A stretch of DNA of 64,000 nt from an uncultured Flavobacteriaceae bacterium (lineage in GTDB: Bacteria; Bacteroidota; Bacteroidia; Flavobacteriales; Flavobacteriaceae), in the NCBI GenBank assembly GCA_934675205.1, contig CAKUPQ010000003.1, positions 240,023-304,022 on the forward strand. The letters run 5' to 3'. Positions 1-7,518 of this stretch are shown here, piece by piece; the first letter of the stretch is position 1, and every line of letters starts with the position of its first letter. Made by a program: the position numbers and the translations under genes. A model generated the notes under the pieces. That model was given only the letters and a program-made list of their open reading frames with translations. It searched no databases and had not been told where the DNA came from.

Positions 1-2
1 AG

Positions 3-2483
3 CATTACGTGATTGATTACAATGCAGGAGAAGTGATGTTTACCTCACTTTTTCCGATTACTTCCGAGATGAGAATCAATATCGAATATCAGTTTTCGGA
101 ACGGAATTACACCCGATTTGTAGCTTACGGAGGCATTATGCACGAACGTGAAAAGTGGAATATCGGAGGGTTTGTCTATTCCGAAAATGACATGAAAAAC
201 CAGCCGTTGCAGCAGAATTTATCCCAGGAACAAGTCGAAATCCTTAAAAATGCAGGAAACGATTCCGAGCAAATGGTGGCTTCAAGTGCTTATCCCGATT
301 CCTATTCCGAAAATCGGATTTTATACAAAAAAGTTTGGATTGGAGGAGTTGAAGTATTTGAATTCTCGAACAATCCGGAAGACGAATTGTTTAATGTCCG
401 CTTTACTTTGGTAGGAAATAACAACGGAAATTACATTTTAGTCAACAATCAGGCAATCGGGAAAATTTATGAGTATGTCGAGCCGATTGGAGGGATTCCT
501 CAAGGAAATTACGAGCCGATTATCCGTTTGGTTGCTCCCGAAAAAATCCAAATGGCTACGATTTTAGGAGGATATCACACTGAGAAAACCCAAGCCGATT
601 TTGAAATCGGAATGAGCAATACCGACAAAAATTTGTTTTCGGATATTGATGATGAAAACAATCAGGGTCTTGCCGGAAGAATAAACCTGAACCAAAGAGT
701 TTTTTCGGGAGATTTTGAGGTTGATGCCTTTGCGAATTATCAGTTTACAGATAAGAATTTCAAAACGATTGAACGTCTTTTTACTATTGAATTTGACCGA
801 GATTGGAACATCAATACTCTAATGAATTCGAGTCAGAGTTTGCTTATTGCAGGAACGAAAGCCAAAATCAAAAATAAGGGATTCGTAAATTATCAGTTTG
901 AAAAATTGGACTTTTCCGATGTTTTCAATGCCAACCGAAATGTACTGAATACCAATCTGAAATTCAATAAATTAACTATTCAATCGGATAATTCTGTTCT
1001 GAACAGTAACGGAAATTATGCCAAAACGGAATTTACACGAAGTGAAACCCAATCCCGTTATCATTTGGATAAAAATTGGATAGGTGCATCTTTGAGGTTG
1101 GAGGACAATTCCGAAAGACTGAAAGAAACGGATTTATTGTCAACTTTAAGCCAAAGATTTATCGAATATGGAGGTTTTGTCGGTAGGGGAGATTCCACGA
1201 AAGTGTATTTACAATTAGGCTATTTGCATCGTAAAAACGACAGTTTGGTAGGAGGAACACTCCAAAGAGTGAATCAGTCGAATTCATTTTACGTAAAATC
1301 AAGGTTGTTGCAAACCCAAACGAGTGATTTGTCGGTTTTTGTGAATTACAGAATCCTAAAATATCGGGAAAATTCACTTCCGAAAGAGCCGTCTTTGAAT
1401 TCGAGAATTGTGTATAACGACCGTTTTTTCAATCAATTAGTTCAGCTAAATACTTCTTTTGAAACGATGTCCGGAAGTTTGGCTCAACAGGAATTCACTT
1501 ACCTTGAAGTCGAACCCGGACAGGGAGTTTATATGTGGAACGACTATAACGGAAACGGAATTCAGGAGCTTGAGGAGTTTGAAATTGCTGTTTTTTCAGA
1601 CCAAGCCAAATACATTCGGGTTTTTCTTCCGAATCAGGTTTTTGTAAAGACGCATCAGAATCGTTTTTCGAATTCGTTGACTTTGAATCCGACACAATGG
1701 CAAAACGAAAATGGAGTAAAAAAAGTACTGTCGTATTTTTATAATCAGACTTCGTTTTTGGTGGATCGAAAAATTGAACGAAACGAAGATAATTTCGATT
1801 TAAATCCGTTTGGAGGAGATTCGGATGAGGTTTTGGCACTGAATACGAACATTCGGAATAGCTTGTTTTACAACAGAGGAAAACAGAATCATTCGGTTAC
1901 TTATACCTATTTGTTGAGCGAGGCAAAAAATTTATTGTCGGTCGGTTCGGTAAGTAACAAAACAGGTTCGCATCAACTGCAGTACAATCATCTTTTTTCT
2001 GATATTTGGCTTGTGAATTTTAGCACCAAAACCGTTTTGACTCAAACTACTTCGGAGAATTACGACACGCGAAACTTTAGAATAGAAACCTATAATCTGC
2101 ATCCGAAATTATCGTATTTATTTACCCGAAATACTAGTTTGGATGTGTTTTATGAATTCCAAAACAAAAAGAATACAATCGGAAGTTTAGAAGAATTAGT
2201 ACAGCATCGGGTAGGATTGTCCTTTAGTTTTTCGGGTAAAAAAGGATTTACCTCCACGGGAGAATTTTCGTTGTACGAAAATGATTTTACAGGAAATTCG
2301 CTTTCACCCGTTGCCTACCAAATGTTAGAGGGATTACAGGCAGGACAAAACCTGACTTGGAGACTGCTCTTGCAGAAAAACCTAACTCAATACTTGGATT
2401 TAAACCTTAATTACGAGGGTCGAAAAAGCGAAACCTCAAAAACCATTCATACAGGAAGTGTGCAGTTGAGGGCATTTTTTTAG
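3..2483 (+). CDS. Large outer-membrane beta-barrel-like protein, C-terminal part (5' end outside window)
   Basis: The reading frame is open to the left edge (H-Y-V before the first in-window GTG at 9), so the true start lies upstream. About 825 residues are visible. They are rich in alternating polar/aromatic strands and end in Arg-Ala-Phe-Phe, a terminal Phe typical of outer-membrane barrels. Near residue 512 there is an EF-hand/dockerin-like loop, D-Y-N-G-N-G-I-Q-E-L-E, which may bind calcium. I do not recognise a named family; similar very large surface proteins are common in Flavobacteriaceae. The last codons recur in decayed form at 6555-6641, next to pth, so this gene and pth may once have been direct neighbours. 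Confidence 0.75.
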   Translation, partial: HYVIDYNAGEVMFTSLFPITSEMRINIEYQFSERNYTRFVAYGGIMHEREKWNIGGFVYSENDMKNQPLQQNLSQEQVEILKNAGNDSEQMVASSAYPDSYSENRILYKKVWIGGVEVFEFSNNPEDELFNVRFTLVGNNNGNYILVNNQAIGKIYEYVEPIGGIPQGNYEPIIRLVAPEKIQMATILGGYHTEKTQADFEIGMSNTDKNLFSDIDDENNQGLAGRINLNQRVFSGDFEVDAFANYQFTDKNFKTIERLFTIEFDRDWNINTLMNSSQSLLIAGTKAKIKNKGFVNYQFEKLDFSDVFNANRNVLNTNLKFNKLTIQSDNSVLNSNGNYAKTEFTRSETQSRYHLDKNWIGASLRLEDNSERLKETDLLSTLSQRFIEYGGFVGRGDSTKVYLQLGYLHRKNDSLVGGTLQRVNQSNSFYVKSRLLQTQTSDLSVFVNYRILKYRENSLPKEPSLNSRIVYNDRFFNQLVQLNTSFETMSGSLAQQEFTYLEVEPGQGVYMWNDYNGNGIQELEEFEIAVFSDQAKYIRVFLPNQVFVKTHQNRFSNSLTLNPTQWQNENGVKKVLSYFYNQTSFLVDRKIERNEDNFDLNPFGGDSDEVLALNTNIRNSLFYNRGKQNHSVTYTYLLSEAKNLLSVGSVSNKTGSHQLQYNHLFSDIWLVNFSTKTVLTQTTSENYDTRNFRIETYNLHPKLSYLFTRNTSLDVFYEFQNKKNTIGSLEELVQHRVGLSFSFSGKKGFTSTGEFSLYENDFTGNSLSPVAYQMLEGLQAGQNLTWRLLLQKNLTQYLDLNLNYEGRKSETSKTIHTGSVQLRAFF

Positions 2484-2496
2484 TTTTCTTTCAAAG

Positions 2497-2916
2497 TTAA
2501 GGATTTAATTTTGTTTTTCTTCTAACCAAGAAAAAACCTATAATAAAAACTAATAAGCTATAGGGTATGAAAATTGCACTTCCAAAAAATGCTTTTAACG
2601 GCCATCCAATTCCTAAATAATTTCTTTCTAAAACATATACTTTTACGAGATTTTTATTAGAAATGTTTTTATAGCGTTCTGTATCAGATAATGCGTCAAA
2701 ATTATATCCGTAATGATTTAGTAATGTTTCGTCTGAAACATTACTAAACCAAGCAGAAACAAAGACAAAAATAATCGTTACAAAAATTGAAACTAAAAAG
2801 TAAATTCCGAATTTGTATTTTGATTTTCTTTTCCTTGCAAAACGAAGAAATATAAAGGGAATTCCAAGTAGAAAAATAAGTAAAAGTATTTTGATTATGA
2901 TAAATAAATTATCCAT
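2497..2916 (-). CDS. Hypothetical membrane protein, 139 aa
   Basis: Not recognised. About three hydrophobic segments are visible (roughly residues 3-25, 35-58 and 108-130), with basic stretches (RFARKRKSK, RRKTK) that should lie on the cytoplasmic side. The middle, around residues 60-105, is polar and would face the periplasm. It converges with the outer-membrane protein upstream (13 nt between stops) and follows creD on the same strand, separated by a strong palindrome at 2933-2965. It belongs to the block that lies between the two copies of the outer-membrane protein's 3' end. Confidence 0.6.
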   Translation of the reverse strand: MDNLFIIIKILLLIFLLGIPFIFLRFARKRKSKYKFGIYFLVSIFVTIIFVFVSAWFSNVSDETLLNHYGYNFDALSDTERYKNISNKNLVKVYVLERNYLGIGWPLKAFFGSAIFIPYSLLVFIIGFFLVRRKTKLNP

Positions 2917-2932
2917 TTTTTAATTTTTTTAA

Positions 2933-2965
2933 AACTCCAACAGAGTTTTAAACTCTGTTGGAGTT
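2933..2965. repeat. Perfect inverted repeat, ACTCCAACAGAG family (copy 1)
   Basis: Two 16-nt arms built on AACTCCAACAGAGTTT form a near-continuous hairpin between creD and the downstream membrane-protein gene. The same palindrome occurs at 36822-36854 before nadC. Two intergenic copies this similar 34 kb apart suggest a dispersed palindromic element, which may also serve as a transcription terminator. Confidence 0.75.
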
Positions 2966-2977
2966 GTTATTATAAAC

Positions 2978-4366
2978 CTAATTCCTGTTCCAATCAATTT
3001 TTCTTGAAACGAACATTACTGTTGCTAAAATCAGAAATAATCCGATGCTTCCTGCTAAAAGTGCATAATTTTCCAATTGGATAATCACAAAAATAAATCC
3101 GTAAAGGGCAGAAAGCGAAAGCCCGATAAATAACGGAAACTTCTTATTTTTCAGAACCGAAATCGAATACAGGCTAATTAAAGCAATAACGGAGGCTCCT
3201 GAAATCAGATAGGCTTTCAAAAAACTGCTGTGCTCGGTAATCGAAATCAATAACGTATAAAACATAATCAAAGCCAAACCAATCATCGTATATTGGAAAA
3301 TATGAATTTTGATTTTACTAATGGTCTGAATCAGAAAGAAAATCAAAAATGTGAGCCCGATAGTCAGAAATCCGTATTTTGAGGCTCTTTCGTTTTGCTG
3401 GTATTCATCAACAGGAATGATAAAATCTACATTAAAGGCATATTCGCTTATGTTCGGAAGAAACCCGAAAGACTGTTGCGAAAACGGTCGGTTGATGTGA
3501 AGAACTTTCCAATCGGCTGTAAATCCGTTGTCCGTAACATTGTGAGTAGGGAGGAATGTTCCGTCAAATTTTGGGTCTTTCCAATCGGATTTCATTGTAG
3601 CTTCGGTTGTTTTTCCGATTGGGACAATACTGATTTTTGAGCTTCCGTCATATTTGAACGAAAAGCTAAAATCCGAATTTTCGAAATAATCCTTGAAATC
3701 TATAAACGGAGTTTCCAAAGTAGAAACTTTTGTGTATTTCGGGAAATTCCTCCTGTCATACGAAACCACATCGGAATCATTTTTTGAATTTTCGTAAACA
3801 GGTTCAAAAACGAATTTGTTTCCTCCGATATTGATAAAAGCACCATCTTTAATGCTCGATTGATTTGAAGTTCTGACAATAATCGTAGCTTTATCCCACT
3901 GAATATCCTCATCAGGAATGTTTTTGGAAGAAAAGTCGGGTTTTACATAGTTTCCCCTGAAATCCATTTGAGCCTTAAACACAACCGATTCGTAGTTATT
4001 CCTCTTTTTTGTTTCGGTTTTTATATCAGAAGTATTTTTTAACTCTTCAGGAAAAAAGTACGCAAAATTCTGCTCTGCTGTTTTTTGGGTTACGGTTGTT
4101 CCTGTTGTTTTGTCATAGACTTCGCTTTTGGTGTAAGTCGTGTAAGGCACTTTCAGAATCGGTCCGTAAAAGAAAACTTCTTCTCCCCATTTGGAGTTGA
4201 TTTCGTTGATTACTTCCGATTGTCGTTGGGCTCTTTCGGTAATTAAGCCTTTTACCAACTGCAACGGAATCAGTAAAATAAGCGTTAATAATCCTATCAT
4301 TATCAGTCGGGCTGTATTCGACTGAAAAAATGAAGTTACAGGTGTCGGGTTTTGATTTGTTTCCAT
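2978..4366 (-). CDS. creD: Inner-membrane protein CreD
   Basis: 462 aa, the usual CreD length. One membrane segment (about residues 18-40) is followed by a large periplasmic domain that begins with the family-typical S-K-W-G-E-E-x-x-x-Y-G-P-I-L-x-x-P-Y stretch, and then about five C-terminal membrane helices (about residues 328-456). CreD proteins are cell-envelope integrity proteins; in enterobacteria they belong to the Cre regulon, but their molecular function is unknown. The flavobacterial gene often neighbours a winged-helix regulator like the one at 5506-5814. A palindrome at 4395-4411, 28 nt before the start, matches one before the regulator operon, implying shared control. Confidence 0.9.
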   Translation of the reverse strand: METNQNPTPVTSFFQSNTARLIMIGLLTLILLIPLQLVKGLITERAQRQSEVINEINSKWGEEVFFYGPILKVPYTTYTKSEVYDKTTGTTVTQKTAEQNFAYFFPEELKNTSDIKTETKKRNNYESVVFKAQMDFRGNYVKPDFSSKNIPDEDIQWDKATIIVRTSNQSSIKDGAFINIGGNKFVFEPVYENSKNDSDVVSYDRRNFPKYTKVSTLETPFIDFKDYFENSDFSFSFKYDGSSKISIVPIGKTTEATMKSDWKDPKFDGTFLPTHNVTDNGFTADWKVLHINRPFSQQSFGFLPNISEYAFNVDFIIPVDEYQQNERASKYGFLTIGLTFLIFFLIQTISKIKIHIFQYTMIGLALIMFYTLLISITEHSSFLKAYLISGASVIALISLYSISVLKNKKFPLFIGLSLSALYGFIFVIIQLENYALLAGSIGLFLILATVMFVSRKIDWNRN

Positions 4367-4394
4367 AGTATAATTGATTTAAAGATTAAAAAGT

Positions 4395-4411
4395 ACTTTG
4401 TTTTTCAAAGT
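4395..4411. promoter_or_regulatory. Palindromic operator ACTTTG-N5-CAAAGT upstream of creD
   Basis: Perfect 6-nt arms with a 5-nt spacer, embedded in a longer shared context (AAG-T/C before, AA after). The identical arrangement is at 6493-6509 before the operon that encodes the winged-helix regulator. Read on the minus strand, the half-site includes TTACTTTG, one base from the flavobacterial -7 box TAnnTTTG, so a bound protein would cover the promoter. Inference: this is the operator of the HTH regulator at 5506-5814. Confidence 0.6.
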
Positions 4412-4429
4412 AATTAGATAAAAAAATGA

Positions 4430-4684
4430 TTATAAAAATTTTGAAATTAGTTTAAAAATCCATTTGCCAATAACCCCTCCGATTATCAAGATAAAAACAA
4501 TATTGAAAATATTTGGTTCAGGGTGGTATCCTGAACTTGAATAAAACAAACTTAATAAAGGATTCATCTCATTTGTATGGTAAAAGCAGGGGTCAGGAAT
4601 TAATAAACTATCAATAATTGTCATGTTAAAAATCAATGTTCCAATCGAACATACAATAATTATTATCCATTTTAAAGTTTCCAT
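4430..4684 (-). CDS. Hypothetical small membrane protein, 84 aa
   Basis: Not recognised. Two hydrophobic segments (about residues 5-25 and 58-80) flank a polar stretch with one Cys (D-P-C-F-Y-H-T-N-E). It sits 9 nt downstream of the 107-aa membrane protein and on the same strand, so the two are probably co-transcribed. creD follows after 63 nt that contain a separate operator, so creD probably has its own promoter. Confidence 0.5.
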   Translation of the reverse strand: METLKWIIIIVCSIGTLIFNMTIIDSLLIPDPCFYHTNEMNPLLSLFYSSSGYHPEPNIFNIVFILIIGGVIGKWIFKLISKFL

Positions 4685-4693
4685 ATTCTAAAA

Positions 4694-5017
4694 TTATATA
4701 TAATATTGACCTATAAATAGTGTTATCAGCACAATAAGTGTTATTAAAATTATTTTTATTTTCTTTCTGATAACGGCTCTAATACTAAAAAATGAAATCA
4801 GAAAAAATAGTATGCTATATAATAAACTTGCTATACTGTAATGCTTTGCTGTTTTGTATGAAAAACTGTTTACACATTCACAACCAAAAGGATAATTTTC
4901 TACTTCTTTTAAAACAGCAACATTGATGAATTCACTTATATGTATCAAAAATAAAAATGCAGAAAATAGAAATGTCAATATTCCGATAATCCAAATATGT
5001 AGGTTTTCTGTTTTCAC
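4694..5017 (-). CDS. Hypothetical membrane protein, 107 aa
   Basis: Not recognised. Three hydrophobic segments can be seen (about residues 8-30, 60-80 and 86-105). Between the first two is a short polar stretch with a C-x-C motif (F-G-C-E-C-V-N). It is followed after 9 nt by another small membrane protein. Upstream lies a palindromic repeat (5039-5122) that separates it from the GIY-YIG gene. Both small membrane genes lie in the segment bracketed by the duplicated gene end at 2385-2483 and 6555-6641. Confidence 0.5.
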   Translation of the reverse strand: MKTENLHIWIIGILTFLFSAFLFLIHISEFINVAVLKEVENYPFGCECVNSFSYKTAKHYSIASLLYSILFFLISFFSIRAVIRKKIKIILITLIVLITLFIGQYYI

Positions 5018-5038
5018 TTTATATTATTGGGGCTTCGT

Positions 5039-5122
5039 TAGCCCTTCGACAAGCTCAGGGTGACGTTTGGGGCAAAGATTTAATTTCAGTCTTCACGTCA
5101 CCCTGAGCTTGTCGAAGGGCTA
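5039..5122. repeat. Inverted repeat, CCCTTCGACAAGCTCAGGGTGAC family (copy 1)
   Basis: Arms of about 27 nt at 5040-5066 and 5095-5121 are exact complements around a 28-nt loop. The core CCCTTCGACAAGCTCAGGG recurs in inverted orientation at 5453-5529. From memory this core is a widespread dispersed element in Bacteroidota and other genomes. No coding function is seen; it could act as a bidirectional terminator. Confidence 0.85.
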
Positions 5123-5127
5123 TTTCT

Positions 5128-5433
5128 TTATTCAGGCTTTCCATATTGAGTATAATTCTTGCTGTATTTCTGTAAATCGTCCCACCTTTCCTCTATTAAA
5201 GCTAATTTCTTCTTCCTGCTCCAACCTTTTATTTTTTTCTCCCATAGCATAGCTTGGTCAAAACTCTGAAACTCCTGATAAAAAACTAATTCTAAAGGTC
5301 TTTTGTCAAAAGTGTAACAATCAGGATATTTCCCCTCGTTGTGAGCTAATATTCTGCTCTCTATATTGGAAGTCATTCCCGTATAAAAAGAGTTGTCCGA
5401 ACATTTGAGTATGTAAACACAAAATACTTTCAT
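5128..5433 (-). CDS. GIY-YIG nuclease family protein
   Basis: The N-terminus carries the GIY-YIG signature, V-Y-I-L-K-C followed by F-Y-T-G-M-T, as in small UvrC/SLX1-like single-domain proteins. The rest (A-x-H-N-E-G-K, then W-E-K-K-I-K-G-W-S-R-x-K-K) is typical of this family. Members of about 95-110 aa are common in Flavobacteriaceae; their role is unproven and may be DNA repair or a mobile-element remnant. I start at ATG 5433 (Met-Lys-Val-Phe); an upstream TTG at 5454 would put seven codons inside palindromic repeat DNA and is unlikely. The gene lies between the two copies of the CCCTTCGACAAG repeat. Confidence 0.85.
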   Translation of the reverse strand: MKVFCVYILKCSDNSFYTGMTSNIESRILAHNEGKYPDCYTFDKRPLELVFYQEFQSFDQAMLWEKKIKGWSRKKKLALIEERWDDLQKYSKNYTQYGKPE

Positions 5434-5452
5434 TTTATTATTGGGCTTCGAC

Positions 5453-5529
5453 AACCCTTCGACAAGCTCAGGGTTATAAACTTAGTTAATAATTATAACG
5501 TCACGTCACCCTGAGCTTGTCGAAGGGTT
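5453..5529. repeat. Inverted repeat, CCCTTCGACAAGCTCAGGGTGAC family (copy 2)
   Basis: Arms of 21 nt at 5453-5473 and 5509-5529 are complementary. The right arm runs into the downstream regulator gene and supplies its last codons (Asn-Pro-Ser-Thr-Ser-Ser-Gly) and stop. The element therefore inserted into, or next to, the 3' end of that gene. Confidence 0.85.
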
Positions 5530-5814
5530 AATAATCTTCTCCAAAGCCTCCAAATGTTCCTGAAAGGCTTGTTTTCCTTTTTGGGTTGCTTTGTAGCTTG
5601 TATTGGTTTTTCTTCCGATAAACTTTTTTTCTACAATAATATATTCTTCGCTTTCCAATGCTTTGGTATGACTTGCCAAATTTCCGTCCGTAACGTCAAG
5701 TAACTCTTTAAGCGTATTGAAATCTACACTTTCGTTTACCATAAGCACAGACATAATCCCCAAACGAATCCGGTTATCAAAAGCTTTGTTTATATGTTGA
5801 AGAATCTCTTTCAC
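5506..5814 (-). CDS. Winged-helix transcriptional regulator (HTH_34-type)
   Basis: 102 aa. A single winged-helix domain spans nearly the whole protein: N-R-I-R-L-G-I-M-S-V-L-M, then the recognition-helix region V-T-D-G-N-L-A-S-H-T-K-A-L-E, then the wing around F-I-G-R-K-T-N-T-S-Y. This matches the short winged-helix DNA-binding proteins often found near creD in flavobacteria. No effector domain is visible. The last seven residues (NPSTSSG) are encoded by a dispersed repeat and are not ancestral. It follows a membrane-protein gene by 65 nt, so the pair likely forms an operon driven from the operator at 6493-6509, with probable autoregulation. Confidence 0.85.
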   Translation of the reverse strand: MKEILQHINKAFDNRIRLGIMSVLMVNESVDFNTLKELLDVTDGNLASHTKALESEEYIIVEKKFIGRKTNTSYKATQKGKQAFQEHLEALEKIINPSTSSG

Positions 5815-5879
5815 AAAAATGTTTAATTTAAAGTTTTAAGGTTTCGAAATATTGAGCTTTAAACCTTAGACAAAATAGA

Positions 5880-6485
5880 TTATTTATCGTATTTGAAATA
5901 CATTACGGCTCCGTATAGAATATGGCAAATTCCGAAACCAATCACCCAAAACAAAAGTCCGTAGCCTGAAAATTCGACAGCTATCAATCCTAAAATAATT
6001 TCTGTAATTCCAAGATAACGTACATCTCGGAATGTATATTTGCTCACGTTTACACACGAAAGTCCGTAAAAAATAAGTGTCATCGGAGCTATAAGTCCAT
6101 AATATCCGTTTTTCAGTAAAAGTATAATGAGAATTCCTCCTGTTATCATCGGGATGGCAAAATTAAGAAAGGCTCTTTTTGAAGTGGAGTTGATAAGCGT
6201 TTCGTCTTTACGTTTGGCTTTTCTGTAGGATAAAACATAAGCCGTTGCAACCGAAAGCACCAAAACCAAAACAGCAATTCCTACAATAGCTTTGAACGTC
6301 AAACTCTCCAAAGTAATGTATTGATAGGAGTGATTTTCAATAAGCCGATAAGCAAAATAAGCTCCTACTAAAGCATATATTCCTGCTAAAATTCCTGCCA
6401 ACCCACTCAAAGATAAAAATTGAGTCGATTTACTCATCATCTGTCTGATGTCCTGTAAGTCCTGAAGATAATTTTTTGTTTCCAT
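5880..6485 (-). CDS. Multi-pass membrane protein, partner of the winged-helix regulator
   Basis: About 201 aa from ATG 6485 (Met-Glu-Thr-Lys-Asn). A TTG 21 nt upstream would overlap the operator and is rejected. The N-terminus is a short cytoplasmic helix (L-Q-D-L-Q-D-I-R-Q-M-M). About six hydrophobic segments follow, with one basic loop, Y-R-K-A-K-R-K-D. Function unknown. It is the first gene before the winged-helix regulator, and its start codon lies 7 nt beyond the ACTTTG-N5-CAAAGT palindrome also seen before creD. Inference: an envelope-related membrane protein co-regulated with creD. Confidence 0.7.
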   Translation of the reverse strand: METKNYLQDLQDIRQMMSKSTQFLSLSGLAGILAGIYALVGAYFAYRLIENHSYQYITLESLTFKAIVGIAVLVLVLSVATAYVLSYRKAKRKDETLINSTSKRAFLNFAIPMITGGILIILLLKNGYYGLIAPMTLIFYGLSCVNVSKYTFRDVRYLGITEIILGLIAVEFSGYGLLFWVIGFGICHILYGAVMYFKYDK

Positions 6486-6492
6486 AAAAAGC

Positions 6493-6509
6493 ACTTTGAA
6501 TTGCAAAGT
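6493..6509. promoter_or_regulatory. Palindromic operator ACTTTG-N5-CAAAGT before the regulator operon
   Basis: Same perfect palindrome and spacer length as 4395-4411, with matching flanks. On the minus strand its first half forms TTACTTTG, a near-consensus -7 element. Its position just before the start codon of the regulator operon fits autorepression. Confidence 0.6.
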
Positions 6510-6554
6510 AAAATTATTTTCTTCAAATAAAAAAATATTTTTTTAAAAAAAATT

Positions 6555-6641
6555 ACCCAATACCTCAATTATGAAGGTCGAAAAAGCGAAACTTCAAAAA
6601 TGATTCATACAGGAAGTGTGCAATTGAGGGCATTTTTTTAG
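6555..6641 (+). pseudogene. Decayed second copy of the 3' end of the outer-membrane protein gene
   Basis: The DNA still encodes T-Q-Y-L-N-Y-E-G-R-K-S-E-T-S-K followed by the same final residues and TAG stop as 2385-2483. It has a 12-nt deletion and scattered third-position changes. There is no upstream coding sequence: the frame opens abruptly out of an A/T-rich run. The fragment lies directly before pth and marks the right edge of the creD block. Confidence 0.85.
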
Positions 6642-6689
6642 GATTTTATATCTTTTTTCTATGTTCTTTTCTCTTTGCTCTAAAGAAAC

Positions 6690-6697
6690 TATCTTTG
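6690..6697 (+). promoter_or_regulatory. -7 box TATCTTTG before pth
   Basis: Exact match to the flavobacterial -7 consensus TAnnTTTG. No well-spaced -33 TTG is visible. It lies only 5 nt before the ATG at 6702, so a transcript starting here would be leaderless, or would be translated from the next ATG at 6756. Confidence 0.5.
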
Positions 6698-6701
6698 TCG
6701 G

Positions 6702-7322
6702 ATGAATTTTCTACAAAAACTTTTCGGTAAAAAACAGGTAGAGCAAGAAGACGTAATGAATAAATTTTTAATTGTCGGACTCGGAAATATCGGAGCTGAA
6801 TACGCAAATACAAGGCATAATATAGGTTTTAAAATCTTGGATTTTTTTGCCAATCAAGAGAATTTGAGTTTTGAAACGGTTAAGTTAGGGGCTTTGGCTA
6901 TGTATCGTTTTAAGGGAAGACAATTCTTTTTATTAAAGCCTAATACGTATATGAATTTGAGTGGAAAAGCAGTCCAGTATTGGTTGCAGAAAGAGAAAAT
7001 TCCGTTGGAAAATGTTTTAGTAATTACCGATGATTTGAATCTTTCGTTCGGGACAATCCGCATCAAAGCCAAAGGAAGTGATGGAGGGCACAACGGACTT
7101 AAAAACATCAATCAAATTCTTGGAACACAGGATTATGCCCGTTTTCGTTTTGGAATTTCTGACGCTTTCAAAAAAGGACAACAAGTCGATTATGTTCTCG
7201 GAGAATGGTCAGAAGAAGAAAAAACAACCCTTAAAGAACGCTTGGAAAAATCCTCTGAAATCATTAAATCTTTCGGATTGATAGGATTAGCCAAAACAAT
7301 GAACGAGTTTAACGGAAAGTAG
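6702..7322 (+). CDS. pth: Peptidyl-tRNA hydrolase
   Basis: Cleaves peptidyl-tRNA released by stalled ribosomes. The Pth core starts at about residue 20 and shows the family's key residues: Asn29 (GLGN), catalytic His39 in R-H-N-I-G-F, Asn85 in N-T-Y-M-N, Asp110 in T-D-D-L-N-L, and Asn131 in G-G-H-N-G-L-K. These correspond to E. coli Asn10, His20, Asn68, Asp93 and Asn114. There is an 18-residue basic/acidic N-terminal extension. The internal ATG at 6756 (Met-Asn-Lys-Phe) would give the canonical length of about 188 aa, and the -7 box 5 nt before 6702 favours it. I keep the longer frame because similar extensions occur in flavobacterial Pth. Confidence 0.95.
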   Translation: MNFLQKLFGKKQVEQEDVMNKFLIVGLGNIGAEYANTRHNIGFKILDFFANQENLSFETVKLGALAMYRFKGRQFFLLKPNTYMNLSGKAVQYWLQKEKIPLENVLVITDDLNLSFGTIRIKAKGSDGGHNGLKNINQILGTQDYARFRFGISDAFKKGQQVDYVLGEWSEEEKTTLKERLEKSSEIIKSFGLIGLAKTMNEFNGK

Positions 7323-7337
7323 TCAAATGTTATCCAT

Positions 7338-7375
7338 AAAAAAAAAGAGTTACAAACTTTGTAACTCTTTTTTTT
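7338..7375. terminator. Bidirectional terminator between pth and tRNA-Arg
   Basis: An 11-bp stem (AGAGTTACAAA paired with TTTGTAACTCT, 1-nt loop) is flanked by an A-run on the left and a T-run on the right. It would stop both the rightward pth transcript and the leftward tRNA transcript. Confidence 0.85.
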
Positions 7376-7376
7376 G

Positions 7377-7450
7377 TGACGATGGCAGGATTCAAACCTG
7401 CAACCTTCTGAGCCGTAATCAGATGCGCTATTCAGTTGCGCCACATCGCC
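7377..7450 (-). tRNA. tRNA-Arg (anticodon ACG)
   Basis: The reverse complement folds as a tRNA. The acceptor stem is GGCGATG paired with CATCGTC (one G-U pair) plus discriminator A. The anticodon stem is TCTGA/TCAGA with loop TTACGGC, anticodon ACG. The T arm GCAGG-TTTGAAT-CCTGC is perfect. The CCA end is not encoded. ACG is normally deaminated to ICG by TadA and reads CGU/CGC/CGA. Confidence 0.95.
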
Positions 7451-7518
7451 TTATTTGAGGTTGCAAAAGTACAAAATTTACACAACCTGCCAAATATTAT
7501 TCAAAGAAATTTACAATA

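Noticed and set aside
5433..5454. TTG start for the GIY-YIG protein, adding seven residues
   Set aside because: The extra codons lie in palindromic repeat DNA; the ATG at 5433 gives the normal family start.
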